This document shows, piece by piece, positions 1 to 10,991 of a stretch of DNA of 64,000 nt. The stretch lies in assembly GCF_051020955.1 (NCBI RefSeq), contig NW_027476099.1:1536001-1600000 (forward strand). The letters run 5' to 3'. The stretch comes from Megalopta genalis (taxonomy: Eukaryota; Arthropoda; Insecta; Hymenoptera; Halictidae). The translations under genes and the position numbers were made by a program. Position 1 is the stretch's first letter; each line of letters opens with the position of its first letter. Under the pieces are notes generated by a model, which was not told the DNA's origin, did not search any database, and saw nothing but the letters and a program-made list of their open reading frames with translations.

Positions 1-235
1 TCATTTGTTCATTTGTTCATTTGTTCATTTGTTCATTTGTTCATTTGTTCATTTGTTCATTTGTTCATTTGTTCATTTGTTCATTTGTTCATTTGTTCAT
101 TTGTTCATTTGTTCATTTGTTCATTTGTTCATTTGTTCATTTGTTCATTTGTTCATTTGTTCATTTGTTCATTTGTTCATTTGTTCATTTGTTCATTTGT
201 TCATTTGTTCATTTGTTCATTTGTTCATTTGTTCA
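1..235 (+). repeat. Pure unit run at left edge
   Basis: About 29 perfect TTCATTTG units without a substitution. The run is cut by the window start, so its full length is unknown. It ends at the first TTCACTTT unit. Confidence 0.95.
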
Positions 236-471
236 CTTTTTCATTGGTTCATTGGTTCATTTGTTCATTTGTTCATTTGTTCATTTGTTCATTTGTTCAT
301 TTGTTCATTTGTTCATTTGTTCATTTGTTCATTTGTTCATTTGTTCATTTGTTCATTTGTTCATTTGTTCATTTGTTCATTTGTTCATTTGTTCATTTGT
401 TCATTTGTTCATTTGTTCATTTGTTCATTTGTTCATTTGTTCATTTGTTCATTTGTTCACTTTTTCATTGG
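232..471 (+). repeat. Paired TTCACTTT/TTCATTGG marker cassettes
   Basis: TTCACTTT at 232 is followed by two TTCATTGG units (240, 248). The pair recurs at 456 and 464 with a single TTCATTGG. The spacing is 224 bp, exactly 28 units, and everything between is pure. This reads as one 28-unit duplication with gain or loss of one variant unit. TTCACTTT followed by TTCATTGG is not seen elsewhere in the window. Confidence 0.85.
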
Positions 472-631
472 TTCATTTGTTCATTTGTTCATTTGTTCAT
501 TTGTTCATTTGTTCATTTGTTCATTTGTTCATTTGTTCATTTGTTCATTTGTTCATTTGTTCATTTGTTCATTTGTTCATTTGTTCATTTGTTCATTTGT
601 TCATTTGTTCATTTGTTCATTTGTTCATTTG
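472..631 (+). repeat. Pure unit run
   Basis: Twenty perfect TTCATTTG units between the second TTCATTGG marker and the first TGCGATTG module. Confidence 0.93.
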
Positions 632-655
632 TGCGATTGTCTATTCGCTCATTTG
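632..655 (+). repeat. Module V: TGCGATTG, TCTATTCG, CTCATTTG
   Basis: First of many copies of a fixed three-unit module. Others include 10992, 13792, 16072 and 20945, and it is frequent after 19 kb. TGCGATTG is essentially always followed by TCTATTCG then CTCATTTG. A sister form begins TGCGTTTG (for example 40401, 42953). The constant order of three substituted units shows that the module is copied as a block. Confidence 0.85.
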
Positions 656-1679
656 TTCATTTGTTCATTCGCTCATTTGTTCATTCGTTCATTCGTTCAC
701 TTGTTTATTTGTTCGTACGTTCATTTGTCTATTCGCTCATTTGTTCATTTGTTCATTTGTTCATTTGTTCATTTGTTCACTTGCTCATTTGTTCATTTGT
801 TCATTTGTTCATTTGTTCATTTGTTCATTTGTTCATTTGTTCATATGTTCATTTGTTCATTTGTTCATTTGTTCGTTTGTTCATTTGTTCGTTTGTTCAT
901 TTGTTCATTTGTTCATTTGTTCATTTGTTCAATTGTTCATTTGTTCATTTGTTCATTTGTTCATTTGTTCAATTGTTCATTTGTTCATTTGTTCATTTGT
1001 TTATTTGTTTCTTCGTTCATTTGTCTATTCGCTCATTTGTTCATTTGTTCATTTGTTCATTTGTTCATTTGTTCATTTGTTCATTTGTTCATTTGTTCAT
1101 TTGTTCATTTGTTCATTTGTTCATTTGTTCATTTGTTCATACGTTCATTTGTTCATTTGTTCATTTGTTCGTTTGTTCATTTGTTCGTTTGTTCATTTGT
1201 TCATTTGTTCATTTGTTCATTTGTTCAATTGTTCATTTGTTCATTTGTTCATTTGTTCATTTGTTCAATTGTTCATTTGTTCATTTGTTCATTTGTTTAT
1301 TTGTTTCTTCGTTCATTTGTCTATTCGCTCATTTGTTCATTTGTTCATTCGCTCATTTGTTCATTCGTTCATTCGTTCATTTGTTTATTTGTTCGTACGT
1401 TCATTTGTCTATTCGCTCATTTGTTCATTTGTTCATTTGTTCATTTGTTCATTTGTTCACTTGCTCATTTGTTCGTTTGTTCATTTGTTCATTTGTTCAT
1501 TTGTTCATTTGTTCACTTGTTCACTTGTTCATTTGTTCATTTGTTCATTTGTTCATTCGTTCATTTGTCTATTCGCTCATTTGTTCATTTGTTCATTTGT
1601 TCATTTGTTCATTTGTTCATTTGTTCATTTGTTCATTTGTTCATTTGTTCATTTGTTCATTTGTTCATTTGTTCATTTG
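656..1679 (+). repeat. Variant-rich mosaic with 680- and 296-bp duplications
   Basis: TTCGTACG occurs at 712 and 1392 (680 bp, 85 units) with matching flanks: CTCATTTG after TTCATTCG, then two TTCATTCG and TTTATTTG. One flank unit differs, TTCACTTG at 696 against TTCATTTG at 1376. Inside this interval the pair of TTCGTTTG units, two TTCAATTG units and a TTTATTTG-TTTCTTCG tail are repeated 296 bp (37 units) apart, at about 872-1015 and 1168-1311. All offsets are whole units. Confidence 0.8.
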
Positions 1680-2351
1680 ATCATTTGATCATTTGTTCAT
1701 TTGTTCACTTGTTCACTTGCTCATTTGTACGTTTGTTCATTTCTTCATTTCTTCATTTGTTCATTTGTTCATTTCTTCATTTCTTCATTTGTTCATTTGT
1801 TCATTTGTTCATTTGTTCATTTGTTCATTTGTTCATTTGTTCATTTGTTCATTTGTTCATTTGTTCATTTGTTCATTTGTTCATTTGTACATTTGTTCAT
1901 TTGTTCATTTGTTCATTTGTTCATTTGTTCATTTGTTCATTTGTTCATTTGTTCATTTGTTCATTTGTTCATTTGTTCATTTGTTCATTTGTTCATTTGT
2001 TCATTTGTTCATTTGATCATTTGATCATTTGTTCATTTGTTCACTTGTTCACTTGCTCATTTGTACGTTTGTTCATTTCTTCATTTCTTCATTTGTTCAT
2101 TTGTTCATTTCTTCATTTCTTCATTTGTTCATTTGTTCATTTGTTCATTTGTTCATATGTTCATTTGTTCATTTGTTCATTTGTTCATTTGTTCATTTGT
2201 TCATTTGTTCATTTGTTCATTTGTTCATTTGTTCATTTGTTCATTTGTTCATTTGTTCATTTGTTCATTTGTTCATTTGTTCATTTGTTCATTTGTTCAT
2301 TTGTTCATTTGTTCATTTGTTCATTTGTTCATTTGTTCATTTGTTCATTTG
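1680..2351 (+). repeat. 336-bp tandem duplication (42 units)
   Basis: Two blocks, 1680-2015 and 2016-2351, each open with a doublet of ATCATTTG (1680/1688 and 2016/2024) and then carry TTCACTTG doublets, CTCATTTG and TACGTTTG (1728 and 2064). Private changes separate the copies: TACATTTG at 1888 in the first, TTCATATG at 2152 in the second. The ATCATTTG doublet also opens related blocks at 5912, 9744 and 10208. Each doublet puts TGA into two forward frames at once. Confidence 0.88.
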
Positions 2352-2359
2352 TTCATTTG

Positions 2360-2527
2360 TTCCTTCGTTCAATTGTCTATTCGCTCATTTGTACAATTGT
2401 TCATTCGTTCATTTGTTCATTTGTTCAATCGTTCATTTGTCTATTCGCTCATTTGTTCCTTCGTTCATTTTTCTATTCGCTCATTTGTTCATTTTTTCAT
2501 TCGATCATTTGTCTATTCGCTCATTTG
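2360..2527 (+). repeat. Module X, 21-unit diverged module
   Basis: A 168-bp block in which most units are substituted: TTCCTTCG, TTCAATTG, TCTATTCG, CTCATTTG, TACAATTG, TTCATTCG, TTCAATCG, TTCATTTT, ATCATTTG and repeated TCTATTCG-CTCATTTG pairs. It recurs with the same order at 4296, 6592 and 8288 (offsets 1,936, 2,296 and 1,696 bp). Copy 2 has a private CACATTTG after TCTATTCG. It is a convenient anchor for phasing HOR-1. Confidence 0.87.
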
Positions 2528-2879
2528 TTCATTTGTTCATTTGTTCATTTGTTCATTTGTTCATTTGTTCATTTGTTCATTTGTTCATTTGTTCATTTGT
2601 TCATTTGTTCATTTGTTAATTCGTTCATTTGCCTATTCGCTCATTTGTTAATTTGTTCATTTGTTCATTTGTTCACTTGTTCATTTGTTCATTTGTTCAT
2701 TTGTTCATTTGATCATTTGTTCATTTGTTCATTTGTTCACTTGTTCACTTGCTCATTTGTTCGTTTGTTCATTTCTTCATTTCTTCATTTCTTCATTTCT
2801 TCATTTGTTCATTTCTTCATTTGTTAATTCGTTCATTTGCCTATTCGCCCATTTGTTAATTTGTTCATTTGTTCATTTG

Positions 2880-2919
2880 CTCATTTGCTCATTTGCTCAT
2901 TTGCTCATTTGCTCATTTG
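2880..2919 (+). repeat. Five consecutive CTCATTTG units
   Basis: The variant CTCATTTG is itself tandemly amplified here (2880, 2888, 2896, 2904, 2912). The same 5-unit run is at 4816, 7088 and 8784 in the other HOR-1 copies. Runs of four (21033, 53297) or six (16168, 40489, 43041) occur later, so copy number of the variant is characteristic of each family. Confidence 0.9.
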
Positions 2920-4295
2920 TTCATTTGTTCATTTGTTCATTTGCTCATTTGTTCATTTGTTCATTTGTTCATTTGTTCATTTGTTCATTTGTTCATTTGT
3001 TCATTTGTTCATTTGTTCATTTGTTCATTTGTTCATTTTTTCATTTTTTCATTTTTTCATTTGTTCATTTGTTCATTTGTTCATTTGTTCATTTGTTCAT
3101 TTGTTCATTTGTTCATTTGTTCATTTGTTCATTTGTTCATTTGTTCATTTGTCCACTTGTTCATTTGTTCATTTGTTCATTTGTTCATTTGTTCGTTTGT
3201 TCATTTGTTCATTTGTTCATTTCTTCATTTGATCATTTGTTCATTTGTTCATTTGTTCATTTGTTCTTTTGTTCATTTGTTCATTTGTTCATTTGTTCAT
3301 TTGTTCATTTGTTCATTTGTTCATTTGTTCATTTGTTCATTTGTTCATTTGTTCATTTGTTCATTTGTTCATTTGTTCACTCGTTCATTTGTTCATTTGT
3401 TCATTTGTTCATTTGTTCCTTTGTTCATTTGTTCACTTGTTCATTTGTTCATTTGTTCATTTGTTCATTTGTTCATTTGTTCATTTGTTCATTTGTCCAC
3501 TTGTTCATTTGTTCATTTGTTCATTTGTTCGTTTGTTCATTTGTTCATTTGTTCATTTCTTCATTTGATCATTTGTTCAATTGTTCATTTGTTCTTTTGT
3601 TCATTTGTTCATTTGTTCATTTGTTCATTTGTTCATTTGTTCATTTGTTCATTTGTTCACTTGTTCATTTGTTCATTTGTTCATTTGTTCACTTGTTGAC
3701 TTGTTCACTTGTTCATTTGATCGTTTGTTCATTTGTTCGTTTGTTCGTTTGTTCCTTTGTTCATTTGTTCGTTTGTTCCTTTGTTCATTTGTTCATTTGT
3801 TCATTTGTTCATTTGTTCATTCGTTCATTTGTTCTTTTGTTCATTTGTTCATTTGTTCATTTCTGCATTTGTTCATTAGTTCGTTTGTTCATTAGTTCGT
3901 TTGTTCATTTGTTCATTTGTTCATTTGTTCATTTGTTCATTTGTTCATTTGTTCCTTTGTTCATTTGTTCACTTATTCATTTGTTCATTTGTTCATTTGT
4001 CCATTTGTTCATTTGTTCATTTGTCCACTTGTTCATTTGTTCATTTGTTCATTTGTTCGTTTGTTCATTTGTTCTTTTGTTCATTTGTTCATTTGTTCAT
4101 TTGTTCATTTGTTCATTTGTTCATTTGTTCATTTGTTCATTTGTTCATTTGTTCCTTTGTTCATTTGTTCATTTGTTCATTTGTTCATTTGTTCATTTGT
4201 TCATTTGTTCATTTGTTCATTTGTTCATTTGTTCATTTGTTCATTTGTTCATTTGTTCATTTGTTCATTTGTTCATTTGTTCATTTGTTCATTTG

Positions 4296-6591
4296 TTCCT
4301 TCGTTCAATTGTCTATTCGCTCATTTGTACAATTGTTCATTCGTTCATTTGTTCATTTGTTCAATCGTTCATTTGTCTATTCGCACATTTGTTCCTTCGT
4401 TCATTTTTCTATTCGCTCATTTGTTCATTTTTTCATTCGATCATTTGTCTATTCGCTCATTTGTTCATTTGTTCATTTGTTCATTTGTTCATTTGTTCAT
4501 TTGTTCATTTGTTCATTTGTTCATTTGTTCATTTGTTCATTTGTTCATTTGTTAATTCGTTCATTTGCCTATTCGCTCATTTGTTAATTTGTTCATTTGT
4601 TCATTTGTTCACTTGTTCATTTGTTCATTTGTTCATTTGTTCATTTGATCATTTGTTCATTTGTTCATTTGTTCACTTGTTCACTTGCTCATTTGTTCGT
4701 TTGTTCATTTCTTCATTTCTTCATTTCTTCATTTCTTCATTTGTTCATTTCTTCATTTGTTAATTCGTTCATTTGCCTATTCGCTCATTTGTTAATTTGT
4801 TCATTTGTTCATTTGCTCATTTGCTCATTTGCTCATTTGCTCATTTGCTCATTTGTTCATTTGTTCATTTGTTCATTTGCTCATTTGTTCATTTGTTCAT
4901 TTGTTCATTTGTTCATTTGTTCATTTGTTCATTTGTTCATTTGTTCATTTGTTCATTTGTTCATTTGTTCATTTTTTCATTTTTTCATTTGTTCATTTGT
5001 TCATTTGTTCATTTGTTCATTTGTTCATTTGTTCATTTGTTCATTTGTTCATTTGTTCATTTGTCCACTTGTTCATTTGTTCATTTGTTCATTTGTTCAT
5101 TTGTTCGTTTGTTCATTTGTTCATTTGTTCATTTCTTCATTTGATCATTTGTTCATTTGTTCATTTGTTCATTTGTTCTTTTGTTCATTTGTCCATTTGT
5201 TCATTTGTCCACTTGTTCATTTGTTCATTTGTTCATTTGTTCGTTTGTTCATTTGTTCATTTGTTCATTTCTTCATTTGATCATTTGTTCATTTGTTCAT
5301 TTGTTCATTTGTTCTTTTGTTCATTTGTTCATTTGTTCATTTGTTCATTTGTTCATTTGTTCATTTGTTCATTTGTTCATTTGTTCATTTGTTCATTTGT
5401 TCATTTGTTCATTTGTTCATTTGTTCATTTGTTCATTTGTTCATTTGTTCATTTGTTCATTCGGTCATTTGTTCATGTGTTCATTTGTTCACTTGTTTAC
5501 TTGTTTACTTGTTCATTTGTTCATTTGTTCATTTGTTCATTTGATCATTTGTTCATTTGTTCATTTGTTCACTTGTTCACTTGCTCATTTGTTCGTTTGT
5601 ACATTCCTTCATTTCTTCATTTCTTCATTTCTTCATTTGTTCATTTGTTCATTTGTTCATTTGTTCATTTGTCCATTTGTTCATTTTTTCACTTGTTCAT
5701 TTGTTCATTTGTTCATTTGTTCATTTGTTCATTCGTTCATTTGTTTATTCGTTCATTCGTTCATTTGTTCATTTGTTCATTTGTTCATTTGTTCATTTGT
5801 TCATTTGTTCATTTGTTCATTTGTTCATTTGTTCATATGTTCACTTGTTTACTTGTTCATTTGTTCATTTGTTCATTTGTTCATTTGTTCATTTGTTCAT
5901 TTGTTCATTTGATCATTTGATCATTTGTTCATTTGTTCACTTGTTCACTTGCTCATTTGTACGTTTGTTCATTTGTTCATTTGTTCATTTGTTCATTTGT
6001 TCATTTCTTCATTTCTTCATTTCTTCATTTGTTCATTTGTTCATTTGTTCATTTGTTCATTTGTTCATTTGTTCATTTGTTCATTTGTTCAATTGTTCAT
6101 TTGTTCACTCGTTCATTTGTTCATTTGTTCATTTGTTCATTTGTTCCTTTGTTCATTTGTTCACTTATTCATTTGTTCATTTGTTCATTTGTTCATTTGT
6201 CCATTTGTTCATTTGTTCATTTGTTCATTTGTCCACTTGTTCATTTGTTCATTTGTTCATTTGTTCGTTTGTTCATTTGTTCATTTGTTCATTTCTTCAT
6301 TTGATCATTTGTTCAATTGTTCATTTGTTCTTTTGTTCATTTGTTCATTTGTTCATTTGTTCATTTGTTCATTTGTTCATTTGTTCACTTGTTCATTTGT
6401 TCATTTGTTCATTTGTTCACTTGTTGACTTGTTCACTTGTTCCTTTGTTCATTTGTTCGTTTGTTCCTTTGTTCATTTGTTCATTTGTTCATTTGTTCAT
6501 TTGTTCATTTGTTCATTTGTTCATTTGTTCATTTGTTCATTTGTTCATTTGTTCATTTGTTCATTTGTTCATTTGTTCATTTGTTCATTTG
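4296..6591 (+). repeat. HOR-1 copy 2 (2,296 bp, 287 units)
   Basis: Same landmark order as copy 1, with an internal 136-bp repeat (TTCGTTTG to TTCATTTC-ATCATTTG at 5104 and 5240) and a segment opened by the ATCATTTG doublet at 5912/5920 that copy 3 lacks. A private TTCATGTG is at 5472. Only two TTCATTTT units occur where copy 1 has three. The copy is 600 bp (75 whole units) longer than copy 3. Confidence 0.85.
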
Positions 6592-8287
6592 TTCCTTCGT
6601 TCAATTGTCTATTCGCTCATTTGTACAATTGTTCATTCGTTCATTTGTTCATTTGTTCAATCGTTCATTTGTCTATTCGCTCATTTGTTCCTTCGTTCAT
6701 TTTTCTATTCGCTCATTTGTTCATTTTTTCATTCGATCATTTGTCTATTCGCTCATTTGTTCATTTGTTCATTTGTTCATTTGTTCATTTGTTCATTTGT
6801 TCATTTGTTCATTTGTTCATTTGTTAATTCGTTCATTTGCCTATTCGCTCATTTGTTAATTTGTTCATTTGTTCATTTGTTCACTTGTTCATTTGTTCAT
6901 TTGTTCATTTGTTCATTTGATCATTTGTTCATTTGTTCATTTGTTCACTTGTTCACTTGCTCATTTGTTCGTTTGTTCATTTCTTCATTTCTTCATTTCT
7001 TCATTTCTTCATTTGTTCATTTCTTCATTTGTTAATTCGTTCATTTGCCTATTCGCTCATTTGTTAATTTGTTCATTTGTTCATTTGCTCATTTGCTCAT
7101 TTGCTCATTTGCTCATTTGCTCATTTGTTCATTTGTTCATTTGTTCATTTGCTCATTTGTTCATTTGTTCATTTGTTCATTTGTTCATTTGTTCATTTGT
7201 TCATTTGTTCATTTGTTCATTTGTTCATTTTTTCATTTTTTCATTTGTTCATTTGTTCATTTGTTCATTTGTTCATTTGTTCATTTGTTCATTTGTTCAT
7301 TTGTTCATTTGTTCATTTGTCCACTTGTTCATTTGTTCATTTGTTCATTTGTTCGTTTGTTCATTTGTTCATTTGTTCATTTCTTCATTTGATCATTTGT
7401 TCATTTGTTCATTTGTTCTTTTGTTCATTTGTTCATTTGTTCATTTGTTCATTTGTTCATTTGTTCATTTGTTCATTTGTTCATTTGTTCATTTGTTCAT
7501 TTGTTCATTTGTTCATTTGTTCATTTGTTCATTTGTTCATTTGTTCATTTGTTCATTTGTTCATTTGTTCATTTGTTCATTTGTTCATTTGTTCATTCGG
7601 TCATTTGTTCATTTGTTCATTTGTTCATTTGTTCACTTGTTTACTTGTTTACTTGTTCATTTGTTCATTTGTTCATTTGTTCATTTGATCATTTGTTCAT
7701 TTGTTCATTTGTTCACTTGTTCACTTGCTCATTTGTTCGTTTGTACATTTCTTCATTTCTTCATTTCTTCATTTCTTCATTTGTTCATTTGTTCATTTGT
7801 TCATTTGTTCATTTGTCCATTTGTTCATTTTTTCACTTGTTCATTTGTTCATTTGTTCATTTGTTCATTTGTTCATTCGTTCATTTGTTCATTCGTTCAT
7901 TCGTTCATTTGTTCATTTGTTCATTTGTTCATTTGTTCATTTGTTCATTTGTTCATTTGTTCATTTGTTCATTTGTTCATATGTTCACTTGTTTACTTGT
8001 TCAATTGTTCATTTGTTCTTTTGTTCATTTGTTCATTTGTTCATTTGTTCATTTGTTCATTTGTTCATTTGTTCACTTGTTCATTTGTTCATTTGTTCAT
8101 TTGTTCACTTGTTGACTTGTTCACTTGTTCCTTTGTTCATTTGTTCGTTTGTTCCTTTGTTCATTTGTTCATTTGTTCATTTGTTCATTTGTTCATTTGT
8201 TCATTTGTTCATTTGTTCATTTGTTCATTTGTTCATTTGTTCATTTGTTCATTTGTTCATTTGTTCATTTGTTCATTTGTTCATTTG
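6592..8287 (+). repeat. HOR-1 copy 3 (1,696 bp, 212 units)
   Basis: Closest relative of copy 4: landmarks lie 1,696 bp apart over most of their length. GTCATTTG (7600) is offset by 1,704 bp and the following TTTACTTG (7640) by 1,696 bp again, so one unit was gained and one lost in the pure runs around it. TTTACTTG at 7992 is followed directly by TTCAATTG at 8000, whereas copy 2 has about 456 bp between the same two units. That looks like a deletion here or an insertion in copy 2. Confidence 0.85.
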
Positions 8288-9639
8288 TTCCTTCGTTCAA
8301 TTGTCTATTCGCTCATTTGTACAATTGTTCATTCGTTCATTTGTTCATTTGTTCAATCGTTCATTTGTCTATTCGCTCATTTGTTCCTTCGTTCATTTTT
8401 CTATTCGCTCATTTGTTCATTTTTTCATTCGATCATTTGTCTATTCGCTCATTTGTTCATTTGTTCATTTGTTCATTTGTTCATTTGTTCATTTGTTCAT
8501 TTGTTCATTTGTTCATTTGTTAATTCGTTCATTTGCCTATTCGCTCATTTGTTAATTTGTTCATTTGTTCATTTGTTCACTTGTTCATTTGTTCATTTGT
8601 TCATTTGTTCATTTGATCATTTGTTCATTTGTTCATTTGTTCACTTGTTCACTTGCTCATTTGTTCGTTTGTTCATTTCTTCATTTCTTCATTTCTTCAT
8701 TTCTTCATTTGTTCATTTCTTCATTTGTTAATTCGTTCATTTGCCTATTCGCTCATTTGTTAATTTGTTCATTTGTTCATTTGCTCATTTGCTCATTTGC
8801 TCATTTGCTCATTTGCTCATTTGTTCATTTGTTCATTTGTTCATTTGCTCATTTGTTCATTTGTTCATTTGTTCATTTGTTCATTTGTTCATTTGTTCAT
8901 TTGTTCATTTGTTCATTTGTTCATTTTTTCATTTTTTCATTTGTTCATTTGTTCATTTGTTCATTTGTTCATTTGTTCATTTGTTCATTTGTTCATTTGT
9001 TCATTTGTTCATTTGTCCACTTGTTCATTTGTTCATTTGTTCATTTGTTCGTTTGTTCATTTGTTCATTTGTTCATTTCTTCATTTGATCATTTGTTCAT
9101 TTGTTCATTTGTTCTTTTGTTCATTTGTTCATTTGTTCATTTGTTCATTTGTTCATTTGTTCATTTGTTCATTTGTTCATTTGTTCATTTGTTCATTTGT
9201 TCATTTGTTCATTTGTTCATTTGTTCATTTGTTCATTTGTTCATTTGTTCATTTGTTCATTTGTTCATTTGTTCATTTGTTCATTTGTTCATTTGTTCAT
9301 TCGGTCATTTGTTCATTTGTTCATTTGTTCACTTGTTTACTTGTTTACTTGTTCATTTGTTCATTTGTTCATTTGTTCATTTGATCATTTGTTCATTTGT
9401 TCATTTGTTCACTTGTTCACTTGCTCATTTGTTCGTTTGTACATTTCTTCATTTCTTCATTTCTTCATTTCTTCATTTGTTCATTTGTTCATTTGTTCAT
9501 TTGTTCATTTGTCCATTTGTTCATTTTTTCACTTGTTCATTTGTTCATTTGTTCATTTGTTCATTTGTTCATTCGTTCATTTGTTCATTCGTTCATTCGT
9601 TCATTTGTTCATTTGTTCATTTGTTCATTTGTTCATTTG
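8288..9639 (+). repeat. HOR-1 copy 4 (partial)
   Basis: Begins with module X at 8288 and follows copy 3 until about 9.64 kb, where it grades into the 464-bp duplication. GTCATTTG is at 9304 and a TTTACTTG doublet at 9336. No complete right end is present. Confidence 0.8.
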
Positions 9640-10559
9640 TTCATTTGTTCATTTGTTCATTTGTTCATTTGTTCATATGTTCACTTGTTTACTTGTTCAT
9701 TTGTTCATTTGTTCATTTGTTCATTTGTTCATTTGTTCATTTGATCATTTGATCATTTGTTCATTTGTTCACTTGTTCACTTGCTCATTTGTACGTTTGT
9801 TCATTTCTTCATTTCTTCATTTGTTCATTTGTTCATTTCTTCATTTCTTCATTTGTTCATTTGTTCATTTGTTCATTTGTTCATTTGTTCATTTGTTCAT
9901 TTGTTCATTTGTTCATTTGTTCACTCGTTCATTTGTTCATTTGTTCATTTGTTCATTTGTTCCTTTGTTCATTTGTTCACTTATTCATTTGTTCACTTGT
10001 TGACTTGTTCACTTGTTCATTTGATCGTTTGTTCATTTGTTCGTTTGTTCGTATGTTCCTTTGTTCATTTGTTCGTTTGTTCCTTTGTTCATTTGTTCGT
10101 TTGTTCATTTGTTCATTTGTTCATTTGTTCATTTGTTCATATGTTCACTTGTTTACTTGTTCATTTGTTCATTTGTTCATTTGTTCATTTGTTCATTTGT
10201 TCATTTGATCATTTGATCATTTGTTCATTTGTTCACTTGTTCACTTGCTCATTTGTACGTTTGTTCATTTCTTCATTTCTTCATTTGTTCATTTGTTCAT
10301 TTCTTCATTTCTTCATTTGTTCATTTGTTCATTTGTTCATTTGTTCATTTGTTCATTTGTTCATTTGTTCATTTGTTCATTTGTTCACTCGTTCATTTGT
10401 TCATTTGTTCATTTGTTCATTTGTTCCTTTGTTCATTTGTTCACTTATTCATTTGTTCACTTGTTGACTTGTTCACTTGTTCATTTGATCGTTTGTTCAT
10501 TTGTTCGTTTGTTCGTATGTTCCTTTGTTCATTTGTTCGTTTGTTCCTTTGTTCATTTG
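9640..10559 (+). repeat. 464-bp tandem duplication (58 units)
   Basis: TTCATATG (9672/10136), the ATCATTTG doublet (9744 and 10208), TACGTTTG, TTCACTCG, TTGACTTG and the TTCGTTTG/TTCCTTTG cluster all recur at exactly 464 bp. The copies stop matching near 10096 and 10560, so the exchange point lies next to TTCGTTTG units. Confidence 0.85.
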
Positions 10560-10775
10560 TTCATTTGTTCATTTGTTCATTTGTTCATTCGTTCATTTGT
10601 TCTTTTGTTCATTTGTTCATTTGTTCATTTCTGCATTTGTTCATTAGTTCGTTTGTTCATTAGTTCGTTTGTTCATTTGTTCATTTGTTCATTTGTTCAT
10701 TTGTTCATTTGTTCATTTGTTCCTTTGTTCATTTGTTCACTTATTCATTTGTTCATTTGTTCATTTGTCCATTTG
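10560..10775 (+). repeat. TTCATTAG doublet block
   Basis: TTCATTTC, TGCATTTG, TTCATTAG, TTCGTTTG, TTCATTAG, TTCGTTTG lie in order from 10624. The same order is at 3856 (offset 6,768 bp). TTCATTAG puts TAG into a forward frame. Downstream are TTCCTTTG, TTCACTTA and TCCATTTG, also matching 3.95-4.0 kb. Confidence 0.8.
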
Positions 10776-10991
10776 TTCATTTGTTCATTTGTTCATTTGT
10801 TCATTTGTTCATTTGTTCATTTGTTCATTTGTTCATTTGTTCATTTGTTCATTTGTTCATTTGTTCATTTGTTCATTTGTTCATTTGTTCATTTGTTCAT
10901 TTGTTCATTTGTTCATTTGTTCATTTGTTCATTTGTTCATTTGTTCATTTGTTCATTTGTTCATTTGTTCATTTGTTCATTTGTTCATTTG
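10776..10991 (+). repeat. Pure run before HOR-2 copy 1 (27 units)
   Basis: Twenty-seven perfect units between TCCATTTG at 10768 and TGCGATTG at 10992. The corresponding run before copy 2 has 72 units. Confidence 0.92.

Larger units (their letters stand above)
2360..4295 (+). repeat. HOR-1 copy 1 (1,936 bp, 242 units)
   Basis: Starts at TTCCTTCG of module X. Order of landmarks: module X; TTAATTCG/CCTATTCG pair; ATCATTTG; TTCACTTG doublet; four TTCATTTC units; second TTAATTCG/CCTATTCG pair with CCCATTTG here instead of CTCATTTG; five consecutive CTCATTTG; three TTCATTTT; TCCACTTG; TTGACTTG at 3696; a TTCATTAG doublet at 3872/3888. The same order recurs in three further copies. The right part (about 3.69-4.0 kb) matches 10.46-10.79 kb at a constant offset of 6,768 bp. 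Confidence 0.85.

Noticed and set aside
1678..1691. TGATCA doublets as recombinase or attachment sites
   Set aside because: TGATCA is one substitution from the unit and appears in many places. No integrase or flank asymmetry supports a site-specific function.
5..2827. Long + strand open frames (hundreds to 2,660 codons) as protein genes
   Set aside because: They follow arithmetically from an 8-bp repeat without stops. All three frames are open at once with the same octapeptide, starts are TTG, there is no codon bias, splice signal or domain, and frames end wherever a variant happens to create TGA, TAA or TAG.
5496..5511. TTTACTTG doublets as forkhead-type sites (TGTTTAC)
   Set aside because: The match arises from a single C-to-T change plus a T-to-C change in the unit. 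A 7-bp match among 8,000 variable units is expected by chance, with no other promoter context.
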